Assembly (NCBI RefSeq): GCF_004000765.1
Contig: NZ_BILW01000018.1
Location: forward strand, 62,001 to 126,000
Origin: Paenibacillus chondroitinus NBRC 15376
GTDB taxonomy: Bacteria; Bacillota; Bacilli; Paenibacillales; NBRC-103111
Direction: 5' to 3'
DNA: 64,000 nucleotides
Under the pieces are notes generated by a model. The model was not told the origin of the DNA. It saw only the letters and a list, made by a program, of their open reading frames with translations, and did no database searches. Position numbers and translations under genes: made by a program. This document shows, piece by piece, positions 30,909 through 39,484 of the stretch (position 1 is the first letter of the stretch; every line of letters starts with the position of its first letter).

Positions 30909-30928
30909 TACAGTTTTTACTGTATAAA
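30909..30928 (+). promoter_or_regulatory. Candidate repressor operator over the opuA -10 region
   Basis: TACAGT-TTTT-ACTGTA (30909-30924) is a perfect inverted repeat that overlaps a TATAAA box (30923-30928). A related TACAA-N5-TTGTA repeat lies at 30819-30833 just before gbsR. Both could be GbsR sites. Confidence 0.45.
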
Positions 30929-31023
30929 CAGATTGAACGGAATTTATGGTTGACATAACCCGCTTTGGTTCTTTACACTTAAAAGGCAAGAGGGCATTAA
31001 CGCATACAGAAAGGAGTGAGCGT

Positions 31024-32247
31024 GTGGCAATTATTGATGTGCATCAGGTAACCAAGGTATTTGGGCCTGATCCCGAGTCTGTTCTTCCGCTATTGAATAG
31101 TAAGGTCTCCAAAGAACAGATTTACAGGGAAACGAAACATACAGTGGGGGTCAACGAAGTCAGCTTTTCCGTAGAACCTGGTGAAATTTTTGTCATTATG
31201 GGACTGTCAGGCAGCGGGAAGTCAACACTTGTCCGGCTGCTAAACAGGTTAATTGAACCTACGAATGGGATCATCAACATTCACGGCAGAAATATTGTCG
31301 AGATGAGTGATGAAGAGCTCCGCCATGTTCGGAGAGAAACGATCAGTATGGTATTTCAGAAATTTGCCTTATTTCCGCATAGAACGGTTGCTCAAAATGT
31401 GGAATACGGGCTTGAGATTCAAGGGAAAAGTAAGGCGGAGAAACGAGTAAAGGCCTTGGAGGCCTTGAGTCTTGTAGGATTGCAAGAGTGGGCGGACAGT
31501 ATGCCATCGCAATTAAGCGGCGGTATGCAGCAAAGGGTAGGACTTGCCAGAGCACTGGCTAACGATCCTGATATTTTATTGATGGATGAGGCCTTTAGTG
31601 CACTAGATCCATTAATCCGTAAGGATATGCAGGATGAGCTGTTAGAGTTGCAAGATAAAATGAAGAAAACAATTATTTTTATTACGCATGATTTGGATGA
31701 GGCGCTTCGTATCGGTGACCGGATCGCATTGATGAAAGATGGTAGTGTCGTTCAGATTGGGAAGCCGGAAGAGATTATGATGAACCCGGCTAATAAATAT
31801 GTTGAACGATTTGTCGAGGACGTAGACCTGTCTAAAGTACTGACAGCCTCATCGGTGATGCGTAGGCCAGAAACGATTGGCCTTGACAGGGGGCCGCGGG
31901 TAGCTCTTCAACTTATGCGAGAAAGCGGCATATCGAACTTATTTGTTGTTGATCGTGGGAAAAAACTGCTTGGTGTAATCACAGCTGAAGATGCCTCTGA
32001 GGCTGTAAGAGTAGGAAGAACACTCGAGGACATCGTTATTCGGAGTGCGCCTACTGTGACGCCGGAGCAAATGCTATATGAGCTATTCGAAATATGTGGA
32101 AATTCAAAATATCCGGTAGGCGTTGTTGATGAGAACAATCGTATTATCGGTGTCATTGTTCGCGGTGCCGTTCTTGGAGCACTAGCTGGACAACCCATTG
32201 CTAAAGAGGAGGTGCATAAGGATGATTCCCAAGATTCCTCTAGATGA
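31024..32247 (+). CDS. opuAA: Glycine betaine/proline ABC transporter ATP-binding protein with CBS domains
   Basis: 407 residues. Walker A GLSGSGKST, signature LSGGMQQRVGLARAL, Walker B DILLMDEAFSALDP, switch His in FITHDLDEAL, then two CBS domains (about residues 280-390) that in OpuA sense ionic strength. The long VFGPDPESVLPLL start is typical of OpuAA/ProV. AAGGAGTGAG at 31011 sets the start at GTG 31024, although the frame is open further upstream. The permease gene overlaps its end by 26 bases. Confidence 0.9.
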   Translation: MAIIDVHQVTKVFGPDPESVLPLLNSKVSKEQIYRETKHTVGVNEVSFSVEPGEIFVIMGLSGSGKSTLVRLLNRLIEPTNGIINIHGRNIVEMSDEELRHVRRETISMVFQKFALFPHRTVAQNVEYGLEIQGKSKAEKRVKALEALSLVGLQEWADSMPSQLSGGMQQRVGLARALANDPDILLMDEAFSALDPLIRKDMQDELLELQDKMKKTIIFITHDLDEALRIGDRIALMKDGSVVQIGKPEEIMMNPANKYVERFVEDVDLSKVLTASSVMRRPETIGLDRGPRVALQLMRESGISNLFVVDRGKKLLGVITAEDASEAVRVGRTLEDIVIRSAPTVTPEQMLYELFEICGNSKYPVGVVDENNRIIGVIVRGAVLGALAGQPIAKEEVHKDDSQDSSR

Positions 32248-33055
32248 GTGGGTAGAATTTATCGTGGATAAACTGGAAATTAATTTGGCCGTACTATTTC
32301 AATTTTTCTCGGTTTGCATTGAGGGATGCGTGAATGCCTTATCTTTTGTTTTCCAAGGTGTTCCGGTTTTATTATTCATCGCAATTATTTGTGCATTAGC
32401 CTTTTATTTGGGCCGCTGGTCATTTGCGCTATTTTCAGCACTAGGTCTTTTATTAATAGATAATTTAGGGTTTTGGAGCCATACGATGGACACCTTAGCG
32501 CTTGTTCTGACTTCTGCGTTAATTTCTATCATCATTGGTATTCCAATAGGAGTCTGGTGCGCTCAAAGCAATAAATTTCGTGACGTGATTACGCCATTAT
32601 TGGATTTTATGCAAACGATGCCTGCTTTTGTGTATTTAATACCAGCTGTAACCTTCTTTGGATTAGGTGTTGTTCCTGGTGTTATTGCTTCTGTGATCTT
32701 TGCAGTACCTCCAACAATAAGGCTTACGAATTTAGGAATTCGGCAGGTTGCAGAAGATCTAGTAGAAGCTGCCGATGCATTTGGCTCAACAAGAACACAA
32801 AAATTGTTCAAATTGCAATTCCCATTAGCAATGCCTTCGATTATGGCGGGAATTAATCAAACGATTATGCTTTCATTATCAATGGTTGTTATTGCCTCTA
32901 TGATCGGGGCTCAAGGTATAGGGGCGGATGTCTACCGCGCAGTGACACAGATTAAGACAGGACAAGGGTTCGAGGCAGGCTTATCCATTGTCGTATTAGC
33001 CATACTTCTTGATCGAATGAGTCAGTATATACTGAAAAGAAAGAGGAGCGTGTGA
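32222..33055 (+). CDS. opuAB: Glycine betaine ABC transporter permease
   Basis: 277 residues. N-terminal PKIPLDEWVEFIVDKL (the start of OpuAB/ProW proteins), about seven spans and the EAA-like loop VAEDLVEAADAFGSTRTQKLFKLQFPLA. The start is ATG 32222 after GAGGAGG within the end of the ATPase gene; an upstream TTG at 32198 lacks a site. Substrate moves through this subunit under osmotic stress. Confidence 0.9.
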   Translation: MIPKIPLDEWVEFIVDKLEINLAVLFQFFSVCIEGCVNALSFVFQGVPVLLFIAIICALAFYLGRWSFALFSALGLLLIDNLGFWSHTMDTLALVLTSALISIIIGIPIGVWCAQSNKFRDVITPLLDFMQTMPAFVYLIPAVTFFGLGVVPGVIASVIFAVPPTIRLTNLGIRQVAEDLVEAADAFGSTRTQKLFKLQFPLAMPSIMAGINQTIMLSLSMVVIASMIGAQGIGADVYRAVTQIKTGQGFEAGLSIVVLAILLDRMSQYILKRKRSV

Positions 33056-33948
33056 ATAAATTGAGGAATAAAATCAAAGCATTAGTGTTGGTAAGTTTAG
33101 CTGCAGTAACCGTGATAACAGGTTGCTCCAAACAAGTATCGTCCGAAGGAAACATTGGAAGCCAGGTGCATCATGAAATCATTGGGATCGACCCTGGAGC
33201 GGGATTAATGAAACAAGCTGCCCAGGCAATCAATGATTACGATCTGAAAGATTGGAAGTTGGTGGAAGGCTCAAGCGCTGCAATGACAGCCGCTCTCGAC
33301 AAAGCCTATAAAGCTAAGAAGCCAATCATTATAACAGGTTGGACGCCTCACTGGATGTTTGCCAAATATGAGCTTAAATATTTGAATGATCCTAAAGGTG
33401 TGTTCGGAAAGGATGAGCAGATTCATACCATTGTGAGGAATAACTTGAAAAAGGATGCTCCTTCGGCTTATACCATGCTGGATAGGTTCGAATGGACCCC
33501 GGAAGAGATGGCCGTCGTGATGTCTGCAATCATCGATGGGAAAAAGCCGGAAGAAGCAGCTGCCGCTTGGGTAAAGGATAATGCCGATAAGGTTGATGGT
33601 TGGGTAAAAGATCTAGCTCAAGAAAAAAGCAAAAAGCTAAAACTCGCCTATGTCGCATGGGATTCCGAAATTGCGAGTACGAATGTCGTGAAAGCTGTTT
33701 TGGAAGAAAAGCTAGGATACAAAGTGGAAATGCTGCAGGTAGAAGCCGGACCGATGTGGGCAGGAATCTCAGATGGAAGTGCGGATGCAATAGTAGCTGC
33801 ATGGCTTCCAACGACGCATCAAGATTATTACGATAAGTATAAGGGGAAATTTGAAGATCTGGGGCCGAATCTGAATGGTACTAAACTAGGATTAGTAGTT
33901 CCCACATATATGAATATCAATTCAATTGAGGAACTGAACAGCAAATAA
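33052..33948 (+). CDS. opuAC: Glycine betaine-binding lipoprotein
   Basis: 298 residues. Lipoprotein signal ending ITGCSKQ, then an OpuAC-type fold: GSSAAMTAALDKAYKAKKPIIITGWTPHWMF with the aromatic residues of the betaine cage, and a second lobe containing VEAGPMWAGISDGSADAIVAAWLP. GTG at 33052 overlaps the permease stop by four bases, after AAAGAGGAG. The order ATPase, permease, binding protein matches Bacillus subtilis opuA. Confidence 0.9.
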   Translation: MNKLRNKIKALVLVSLAAVTVITGCSKQVSSEGNIGSQVHHEIIGIDPGAGLMKQAAQAINDYDLKDWKLVEGSSAAMTAALDKAYKAKKPIIITGWTPHWMFAKYELKYLNDPKGVFGKDEQIHTIVRNNLKKDAPSAYTMLDRFEWTPEEMAVVMSAIIDGKKPEEAAAAWVKDNADKVDGWVKDLAQEKSKKLKLAYVAWDSEIASTNVVKAVLEEKLGYKVEMLQVEAGPMWAGISDGSADAIVAAWLPTTHQDYYDKYKGKFEDLGPNLNGTKLGLVVPTYMNINSIEELNSK

Positions 33949-34011
33949 GGAAAAGATGAGAGTTTTTCGATTGTATGAACATATGAGGATATAACCATAT
34001 AAAAATATCAG

Positions 34012-34035
34012 CCGCGAATTTCGCGGTTTTTTTAT
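34012..34035 (+). terminator. Terminator of the opuA operon
   Basis: CCGCGAA pairs with TTCGCGG directly, followed by seven T. Confidence 0.8.
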
Positions 34036-34132
34036 TTTATGAATACACCTTCTTGTCCTTTTCAACCATTGATAGTGGAGCCAACGGGAAAAGTGGTCGT
34101 GCAGTCATTATTTCCGAAGAATTACAGATAAG

Positions 34133-34425
34133 AAAATAGATATATTAACATTCAATTTAATAAATATGGAGGAGGCTTCAGATTAGAAATAGCTGTTTGT
34201 CCACCAGAAGGTTTCATTCACGATTGGGGAGAAAAAGTGAGTCCAAACAAAGTTACTGCCTATCACTTGAATCTTCAAAACAGGAAACCCCTTTTAGATA
34301 ACGGCAATTGGTTTAGATGTGACAAAAAAACTTTTTTCGGAAATGTATACAAAAAATTTGCTAGTAAGGTATTGAAAAGTCTTAAAAAAGCTGAGGAATA
34401 TTGGGCTAATGCGGAGTTTCGCTAG
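34133..34425 (+). pseudogene. DUF4304-like gene fragment (5' end lost)
   Basis: An open frame without a plausible start reads NRYINIQFNKYGGGFRLEIA, then PPEGFIHDWGEKV and NWFRCDKKTFFGNVYKKFAS. This resembles the middle and end of DUF4304-type small proteins, which are often found near polymorphic-toxin and immunity genes. The normal first third is absent and in-frame stops precede it. An internal ATG-less GTG at 34237 gives a 62-residue ORF only. Family assignment is from memory of the pattern, so moderate. Confidence 0.45.
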
Positions 34426-34466
34426 ATCAATAGTAATAGCAATTAAGGCTAGTCTTGAACTCAAGG

Positions 34467-34495
34467 ATTCCGCTAACGCAGAACGATAGCGGAAT
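34467..34495. repeat. Small hairpin repeat, copy 1
   Basis: ATTCCGCTA-ACG pairs with CG-TAGCGGAAT around CAGAA. A decayed copy with the phrases GCTAACG and AAACGATAG lies at 35196-35218, so the pair brackets the DUF3885-like pseudogene. Confidence 0.5.
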
Positions 34496-34501
34496 AAGCA
34501 G

Positions 34502-34541
34502 GGAGCAGCACGCCATGCGGCAGATGCTCCTTGTTTTTGTT
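34502..34541 (+). terminator. Terminator-like hairpin of the GGAGCAG type
   Basis: GGAGCA pairs with TGCTCC across a loop with further pairing (GCC/GGC), followed by TTGTTTTTGTT. Same family as 12150 and 36716. Confidence 0.6.
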
Positions 34542-34602
34542 AAGCTAAAGGGCAGAATAGTCCCAATATGTAGTATAATTTAGATAAAGAATATAGTGAA
34601 AA

Positions 34603-35188
34603 GAATCAGGTGGCGGTTGGTTATTTGATAATTATAAAGCGATGTGGAAAGTGAATATAGATGGTCATAGGGATTATGGCATACGTTTTGAACTTGGAAA
34701 CCCACCGATGTTCAAGGTTGATAAAGCATTATAAATGGAACAAGTTTATGGCAGGGCATATCTAATGCACATTTTGCTGATGAGCCCAATCCATTAAAAC
34801 GCAAATCAAAGGTTTATAGAAGATATATTAACAATAAGAATGTATTGAAATGCTTACAGCACAAAGTAATTCCGGATGTTTTTGCTGATGCTTATGAGGT
34901 AAAAGATTTTGAAACGCACAGGTTCATTCTAAAGTGTTACGGAAAAAACATTAAGTATGGAAGTTTGATAAAGGCAATATGTAATAATGATGTTGCAATC
35001 AGACCTTCGATTTATCATGATGTTTTTTTGTCAATATTTCCGCTGAAACCATATTCCATGTATATGATGACAGGGGATGTGATGTAGTCGCTTCATCAAA
35101 AGAAGCGTTGATAAACATCTACCGAGATTATCAAGATTGGATATTAAATTACGATAGAGCAAGAATAGACCAAATACTCGCTACCTAA
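34603..35188 (+). pseudogene. DUF3885-like pseudogene, broken by frameshifts and a deletion
   Basis: Three consecutive pieces in different frames can be read as one protein: GWLFDNYKAMWKV then HRDYGIRFELGNPPMF (stop at 34735), then ADEPNPLKRKSKVYRRYI and CLQHKVIPDVFADAYEVKDF to about 35080, then VVASSKEALINIYRDYQDW to the stop at 35188. This matches the layout of DUF3885-type proteins, commonly immunity-like. At least two frame changes and a missing segment near 34735 show it is dead. Confidence 0.55.
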
Positions 35189-35358
35189 CGAACTACGCTA
35201 ACGGTAAACGATAGTTGAATATATATAACATGTAGCCGCCCTTTACTTTACCTGATTTCCTTAAGTTTAGATCTTGAATACATTCAGTTTATAAGCAAGC
35301 ATATACTCGATATAATTCCGAGTATTCTAATATATTTACATACAGAGGAGAGAGAAAA

Positions 35359-36552
35359 ATGACTGAGAGCATAGAAACAGATATATATATTCGTAATGAA
35401 CGAGAGGCAGAGATTGCGCAACGTTCTGATCGATTAGCAGCACTCTTCGCGAGTCGAGCGGCACATCATGATACAGAGGGGAGCTTTCCGTTCGACAATT
35501 TCGCGGATCTTCGTGAATCAGGTTATTTGCACCTGACAGTGCCGCGAGCTTACGGCGGAGAGGAAGCGTCGCTGTACGAATTGGTGCTTGCCCAGGAACG
35601 ACTCGCGAGAGGCGATGGTTCAACAACGCTTGCGGTGGGCTGGCACGTTGGTTTGATGCATCAGCTACGCTTTACGAATGCTTGGCCGGAAACGTTGTAC
35701 GCACGTTTTTGCCGAGAATCGGTGGAAACAGGTGCGTTGATTAATAATTTGGCGACGGAACGGGCAACAGGGAGTCCAAGTCGGGGGGGAAGGCCGGAAA
35801 CGAAGGCCGTTGCCACAGAGGGCGGATGGCTGATCAGTGGGCGCAAAACCTACAGTACTTTGAGTCCTATACTCACATGTTTTACTGTTTCGGCAGCGAT
35901 TGAGGGCACGGAGGAAACAGGGGATTTTTTCGTGCGTGCCGGATCTGGTGTAAGTATAGAAGAAACATGGAACACACTTGGCATGCGCGCTACGGGTAGC
36001 CACGATGTGGTGCTTGAAGACGTATTCGTGCCAGATGATCAACTTATTCACCGTTCGGGAGCACCACGCAAGGAGCGCAGACCCGACGAAGGTGGGTGGC
36101 TATTGCATATTCCCGCTTGTTATATTGGGATAGCGCATGCGGCTAGAAGCTTTGCGATTAACTACGCGCAGCACTATCGACCGAACAGCTTGAACACACC
36201 GATAGCTGAATTACCGAATATTCGACGTCAAATCGGAGAAATGGAAATCGCGCTTGTAACGGCGCGCACGGTGCTTTACTCGGTTGCCGATCGATGGGAC
36301 CGGGAACCTGAACGACGCAAAGCGCTAAAGCCGGAGCTGGGCTTGGCAAAACATGTGGCCACGAATCATGCTATCTCAATTGTAGATACAGCGATGCGTA
36401 TCGTAGGTGCTGCGAGTTTGTCACGCAGTTTACCGTTGGAGCGGATGTACCGCGACGTGCGGGCAGGACTGCATAATCCGCCGATGGACGACATTGTGGT
36501 TAACGGATTGGCGCAGAGAGCTTTGGATGAAGTGAAACTTATGAATTCATAA
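35359..36552 (+). CDS. Acyl-CoA dehydrogenase/flavin monooxygenase-fold protein
   Basis: 397 residues with the acyl-CoA dehydrogenase fold: N-terminal helices to FADLRESGYLHLTVPRAYGGEEASLYELVLAQERLARGDGST, middle beta domain (NLATERATGSP, GWLISGRKTYST, LGMRATGSHDVVLEDVFVPDD) and C-terminal helices. The DszC/SfnC-like branch of this fold includes FMNH2-dependent monooxygenases acting on sulfur compounds as well as true dehydrogenases; the usual catalytic Glu cannot be placed with confidence. AGAGGAGAGAG precedes the ATG. It is GC-richer than the AT-rich decayed DNA around it, suggesting separate acquisition. Confidence 0.75.
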   Translation: MTESIETDIYIRNEREAEIAQRSDRLAALFASRAAHHDTEGSFPFDNFADLRESGYLHLTVPRAYGGEEASLYELVLAQERLARGDGSTTLAVGWHVGLMHQLRFTNAWPETLYARFCRESVETGALINNLATERATGSPSRGGRPETKAVATEGGWLISGRKTYSTLSPILTCFTVSAAIEGTEETGDFFVRAGSGVSIEETWNTLGMRATGSHDVVLEDVFVPDDQLIHRSGAPRKERRPDEGGWLLHIPACYIGIAHAARSFAINYAQHYRPNSLNTPIAELPNIRRQIGEMEIALVTARTVLYSVADRWDREPERRKALKPELGLAKHVATNHAISIVDTAMRIVGAASLSRSLPLERMYRDVRAGLHNPPMDDIVVNGLAQRALDEVKLMNS

Positions 36553-36614
36553 AAGCCGATGGCAAGGGGATGTAAAATTAAGCATCCTTCTACTGCTCCA
36601 TTGCTAAATCGGCT
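36553..36614. other. Nested inverted repeat, possible structured RNA element
   Basis: AGCCGATGGCAA at the left pairs with TTGC-ATCGGCT at the right, and inside it GGATG pairs with CATCC. The element starts at the dehydrogenase stop codon and ends at the ribosome binding site of a short ORF at 36627. No T run follows. Confidence 0.35.
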
Positions 36615-36626
36615 GGAGGTTATCCG

Positions 36627-36782
36627 ATGAAGGAATCAAATTTTAATTATGACGATGTCTTGAATATGCTTTATTTTGCTGAACAGGGCTGTAAAGTTGA
36701 TGCTAATATTACTAACAGGGAGCAGAATGCCGCGGCAACTGCTCCTTTCAAATTCCCCTTAATAATACGGATTCATCATTAA
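36627..36782 (+). CDS. Possible 51-residue ORF, probably a truncated gene
   Basis: ATG at 36627 lies 7 bases after GGAGG and opens KESNFNYDDVLNMLYFAEQG. The frame then runs through a terminator hairpin and into the antisense of the DUF420 gene, so the second half cannot be real coding. It looks like the start of a lost gene. Not recognised. Confidence 0.25.
   Translation: MKESNFNYDDVLNMLYFAEQGCKVDANITNREQNAAATAPFKFPLIIRIHH
36716..36752. terminator. Terminator of the GGAGCAG type
   Basis: GGGAGCAG pairs with CTGCTCC around AATGCCGCGGCAA, nearly the same loop as at 12150. It lies downstream of the minus-strand DUF420 gene's end. Confidence 0.6.
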
Positions 36783-37316
36783 GAACACGACAACCCCGGT
36801 TAAGCTCACATATAACCAGATCGGCATTGTCCAACGGGCAATTCTACGATGTTTATGCAATTGGTTAGTCCAACCCCATACAAGAGTGAACAAGGCGAGT
36901 GGCACGATGATGGCAGCAAGTATGCTGTGAGAGATCAGAATGAAAAAATAGATCGGCCGGATAATTCCTTTACCGCCGAACAACGCTGTCTCCGAGGACA
37001 TGTAATGAAACGTTAAGTAGGAGACAAGGAACAGCAGTGTAGAAGAGAAGGCAGCTAGAATGAACCCTTTGTGAAGCTTTACGTTCTTCCGTAGGATCGC
37101 GATCAATGCGGCAACCAGAAAGATGAAGGTGAAGCTGTTCAACACCCCATTAATTCTTGGGAAGATGTTCAGATCAAAATTTATCTCTCCCTTGTAGCCA
37201 ATTGGTGAGAAGAACAAGAGTAATATAACGAAATTTGCGACAAGTGAGATGGTGACAATGGCAGCCGTATAATTTTTGTTGCTAGCTTGCCTTGGTGAAT
37301 GCTTGTTTATGCTCAT
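36759..37316 (-). CDS. DUF420 membrane protein (YozB-like)
   Basis: 185 residues with five to six spans. DUF420 landmarks are visible: PRINGVLNSFTFIFLVAALIAILRKNVKLHKGFI, FLVSYLTFHYMS and HSILAAIIVPLALFTLVWGW...HRRIARWTMPIWLYVSLTGVVVFLMM. Members lie near cytochrome oxidase genes in many Bacilli and are thought to help assemble haem-copper oxidases. Here it is a lone gene. ATG at 37316 follows AAAGGAGC. Confidence 0.85.
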   Translation of the reverse strand: MSINKHSPRQASNKNYTAAIVTISLVANFVILLLFFSPIGYKGEINFDLNIFPRINGVLNSFTFIFLVAALIAILRKNVKLHKGFILAAFSSTLLFLVSYLTFHYMSSETALFGGKGIIRPIYFFILISHSILAAIIVPLALFTLVWGWTNQLHKHRRIARWTMPIWLYVSLTGVVVFLMMNPYY

Positions 37317-37489
37317 ATAATCAGAAAAGCTCCTTTCATTACTGATGGTAATGGCTTCATTATAAGCGGTTTTGTCGTACCGTAATCAGACTTTGATGTC
37401 AAAATAGCGAAATCTTATTGACGATTTATAGTCTTCAAAAGGTATTGAAGTAAGGATGTTGCTAAATGGCAAAAATAAGGTTAGAATAT

Positions 37490-37511
37490 GCATTAATAAA
37501 AATTTTAATGC
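37490..37511 (+). promoter_or_regulatory. Inverted repeat before the YheO/DauR-like regulator
   Basis: GCATTAAT-AAAAA-TTTTAATGC is an imperfect palindrome 32 bases before the regulator start. A related AT-rich palindrome precedes the downstream operon at 38443-38461. Confidence 0.4.
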
Positions 37512-37542
37512 AATATTATTTTTTTTAAGGTGTGTGATGTGA

Positions 37543-38181
37543 TTGGAACATATAAACGATGAACTTGGAGCTTTAAAGCAAATTATTAAAGGAATTGCAA
37601 CGCAATTCGGGGATAAATGCGAGGTTGTGCTTCATGATTTGACTGGTGATTATGAGCATACAATTGTAGGGATTGAGAACTCCCACATTACTGGAAGAAG
37701 AATTGGTGATTGTGGGAGCAATTTGGGCCTGGAAGTTTTGAGAGGTTCTGACAAAGACGGTGATCGTTATAACTATATCACGCAAACGAAAGATGGAAAA
37801 ATCCTTCGTTCTACGTCTATTTACCTCAAAAATAATAAAGAGGAGATCATCGGAGCCATTTGCATAAATATGGATATATCTGATTTGATTATGGCTGAAA
37901 AAGCGCTTAAATCGATCACGATGCACAGCATGGAACAAGAAACGGAAGAAGTATTCGTTAATGATGTGAGTGATTTACTGGATTATTTGCTTCAGCAATG
38001 CCATAACGAGATAGGAATACCCGTTTCCCATATGGGGAAAGAGGACAAGAAGAAAGCAGTCCAATTTCTCGATAGACGAGGAGCATTTCTAATTAAGAAA
38101 GCTGGAGATAAGGTGTGCCAGTTTCTGGATATCTCTAAATTTACTCTCTATAACCTACTGGATGAAGTCCGCGTGAAATAA
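37543..38181 (+). CDS. YheO/DauR-type transcriptional regulator (PAS + HTH)
   Basis: 212 residues. N-terminal YheO-like PAS domain (FGDKCEVVLHDLTGDYEHTIVGIENSHITGR, YITQTKDGKILRSTSIYLKNNKEEIIGAICINMDI) and C-terminal helix-turn-helix (EDKKKAVQFLDRRGAFLIKKAGDKVCQFLDISKFTLYNLLDEV). DauR in Pseudomonas, the characterised relative, represses D-arginine catabolism. Here it immediately precedes a peptide/amidohydrolase operon and probably controls it. TTG start at 37543 with AAGGTGTG upstream. Confidence 0.85.
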   Translation: MEHINDELGALKQIIKGIATQFGDKCEVVLHDLTGDYEHTIVGIENSHITGRRIGDCGSNLGLEVLRGSDKDGDRYNYITQTKDGKILRSTSIYLKNNKEEIIGAICINMDISDLIMAEKALKSITMHSMEQETEEVFVNDVSDLLDYLLQQCHNEIGIPVSHMGKEDKKKAVQFLDRRGAFLIKKAGDKVCQFLDISKFTLYNLLDEVRVK

Positions 38182-38203
38182 ATTATGCGAAAGCATATGA
38201 ATA

Positions 38204-38242
38204 AAAAAACCAATCAACTTCCCTACGTTGGTTGGTTTTTTT
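38204..38242 (+). terminator. Terminator of the YheO/DauR-like regulator gene
   Basis: AAAACCAATCAAC pairs with GTTGGTTGGTTTT, followed by T run. Confidence 0.85.
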
Positions 38243-38389
38243 GCATTAATTGAAAATATTATGGTATGAAACCTAACATATTTTTGGCTGAAAAAAGAGT
38301 TGTTCCAAAAAAATGGATACCAAGTCAATCATATGTCAAGTCCATGTCATATAATTTCTTTTTGGAAGGGCTTACTTCAGAAAAAAGCA

Positions 38390-38418
38390 TTGACGGGTCG
38401 TTTTTTTTTGACTATAGT
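38390..38418 (+). promoter_or_regulatory. Promoter of the peptide-catabolic operon
   Basis: TTGACG, 17-base spacer with a nine-T tract, then TATAGT, about 85 bases before the first gene. An AT-rich palindrome (ATATAAAAATTTTTAATAT, 38443-38461) lies just past the likely start point, well placed for repression. The rest of 38243-38501 holds no convincing gene. Confidence 0.65.
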
Positions 38419-38501
38419 AATAAAAAGAAAAAAATTAATATAATATAAAAATTTTTAATATTACTCATGGTGATGAAAATCAGAGATAAAGGAGGCACTT
38501 G

Positions 38502-39467
38502 ATGGTTCAGCCACTACTATCGGTTGAGAATTTAAAAACCTATTTTGTCAAAGGCGATGTCGAAGTACATGCTGTTGATGGTATTGATCTCACTATTTAT
38601 CCTAAGCAAATTGTTTGTATTGTTGGGGAATCGGGTTGCGGGAAGAGCATGACGTCTTTATCCATCATGGGGTTGGTTCCAAAGCCACATGGTCGCGTGG
38701 TGAATGGGCAGATTTGGTTTGGGGGTCAAGATTTACTTGAGTTAACGGAGAATCAACTATCAGCGATTAGAGGAAACGATATTTCGATGATTTTCCAGGA
38801 GCCAATGACATCGCTGAATCCGGTGTTGACGATTGGCGATCAGATGTCGGAAGTTTTGCTCAGACACCGTAAAATAACGAAGCAGCAAGCGCTGGAACAG
38901 GTCGTTAAAATGCTTGAATTCGTTGGTGTAGCAAGGGCAAAGGAGATTGTGAAAGAATATCCGCATCAGTTCTCCGGCGGTATGCGGCAGCGTGTGATGA
39001 TCGGCATGGCGATGATATGCGAGCCTAAGCTTTTGATTGCTGATGAGCCTACAACAGCTCTGGATGTGACAATTCAAGCACAAGTGCTAGAGCTGATGAA
39101 GCGCATGCGTGATGAATTTGATACTTCGGTGATGATGATAACCCATGATTTGGGTGTAGTAGCAGAAATCGCTGATCACGTAGTCGTTATGTATGCGGGC
39201 CAAGTGGTTGAGAGTGCATCAGCCGATTCTTTATTTGAGGATCCGCTTCATCCTTATTCCCAGGCACTGTTGAAATCCATCCCATCGCTTGATGAAGAAA
39301 AAGAAATGCTGTATTCCATTCCAGGTACGGTACCGGATTCATCAAAGTATCCAATCGGTTGCCGATTTGCCGAACGATGCGAGTGGGCGCAGATCTCCTG
39401 TACTCAAAAAATGCCTGAGCTGCGCGAAGTGAAGCCCGGCCAGTTCGCTAGGTGTGATCTAATCTAA
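38502..39467 (+). CDS. Peptide ABC transporter ATP-binding protein (OppD/DppD type)
   Basis: First gene of a ten-gene operon. 321 residues. Walker [11 protein letters not shown]-loop, signature FSGGMRQRVMIGMAM, Walker B LLIADEPTTALD, H-loop MITHDLGVV, and the C-terminal oligopeptide/nickel domain with its Cys motif (GCRFAERCEWAQISC). AAAGGAGG at 38488 favours ATG 38502 over TTG 38499. Partner of the OppF-type ATPase next to it. Powers import of a peptide-like substrate. Confidence 0.92.
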   Translation: MVQPLLSVENLKTYFVKGDVEVHAVDGIDLTIYPKQIVCIVGESGCGKSMTSLSIMGLVPKPHGRVVNGQIWFGGQDLLELTENQLSAIRGNDISMIFQEPMTSLNPVLTIGDQMSEVLLRHRKITKQQALEQVVKMLEFVGVARAKEIVKEYPHQFSGGMRQRVMIGMAMICEPKLLIADEPTTALDVTIQAQVLELMKRMRDEFDTSVMMITHDLGVVAEIADHVVVMYAGQVVESASADSLFEDPLHPYSQALLKSIPSLDEEKEMLYSIPGTVPDSSKYPIGCRFAERCEWAQISCTQKMPELREVKPGQFARCDLI

Positions 39468-39484
39468 CAGAAAGGATAGATATC

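Noticed and set aside
38266..38448. 60-codon ORF in the promoter region of the peptide-catabolic operon
   Set aside because: No ribosome binding site, Lys/Asn-rich low-complexity sequence, and it runs through the promoter.
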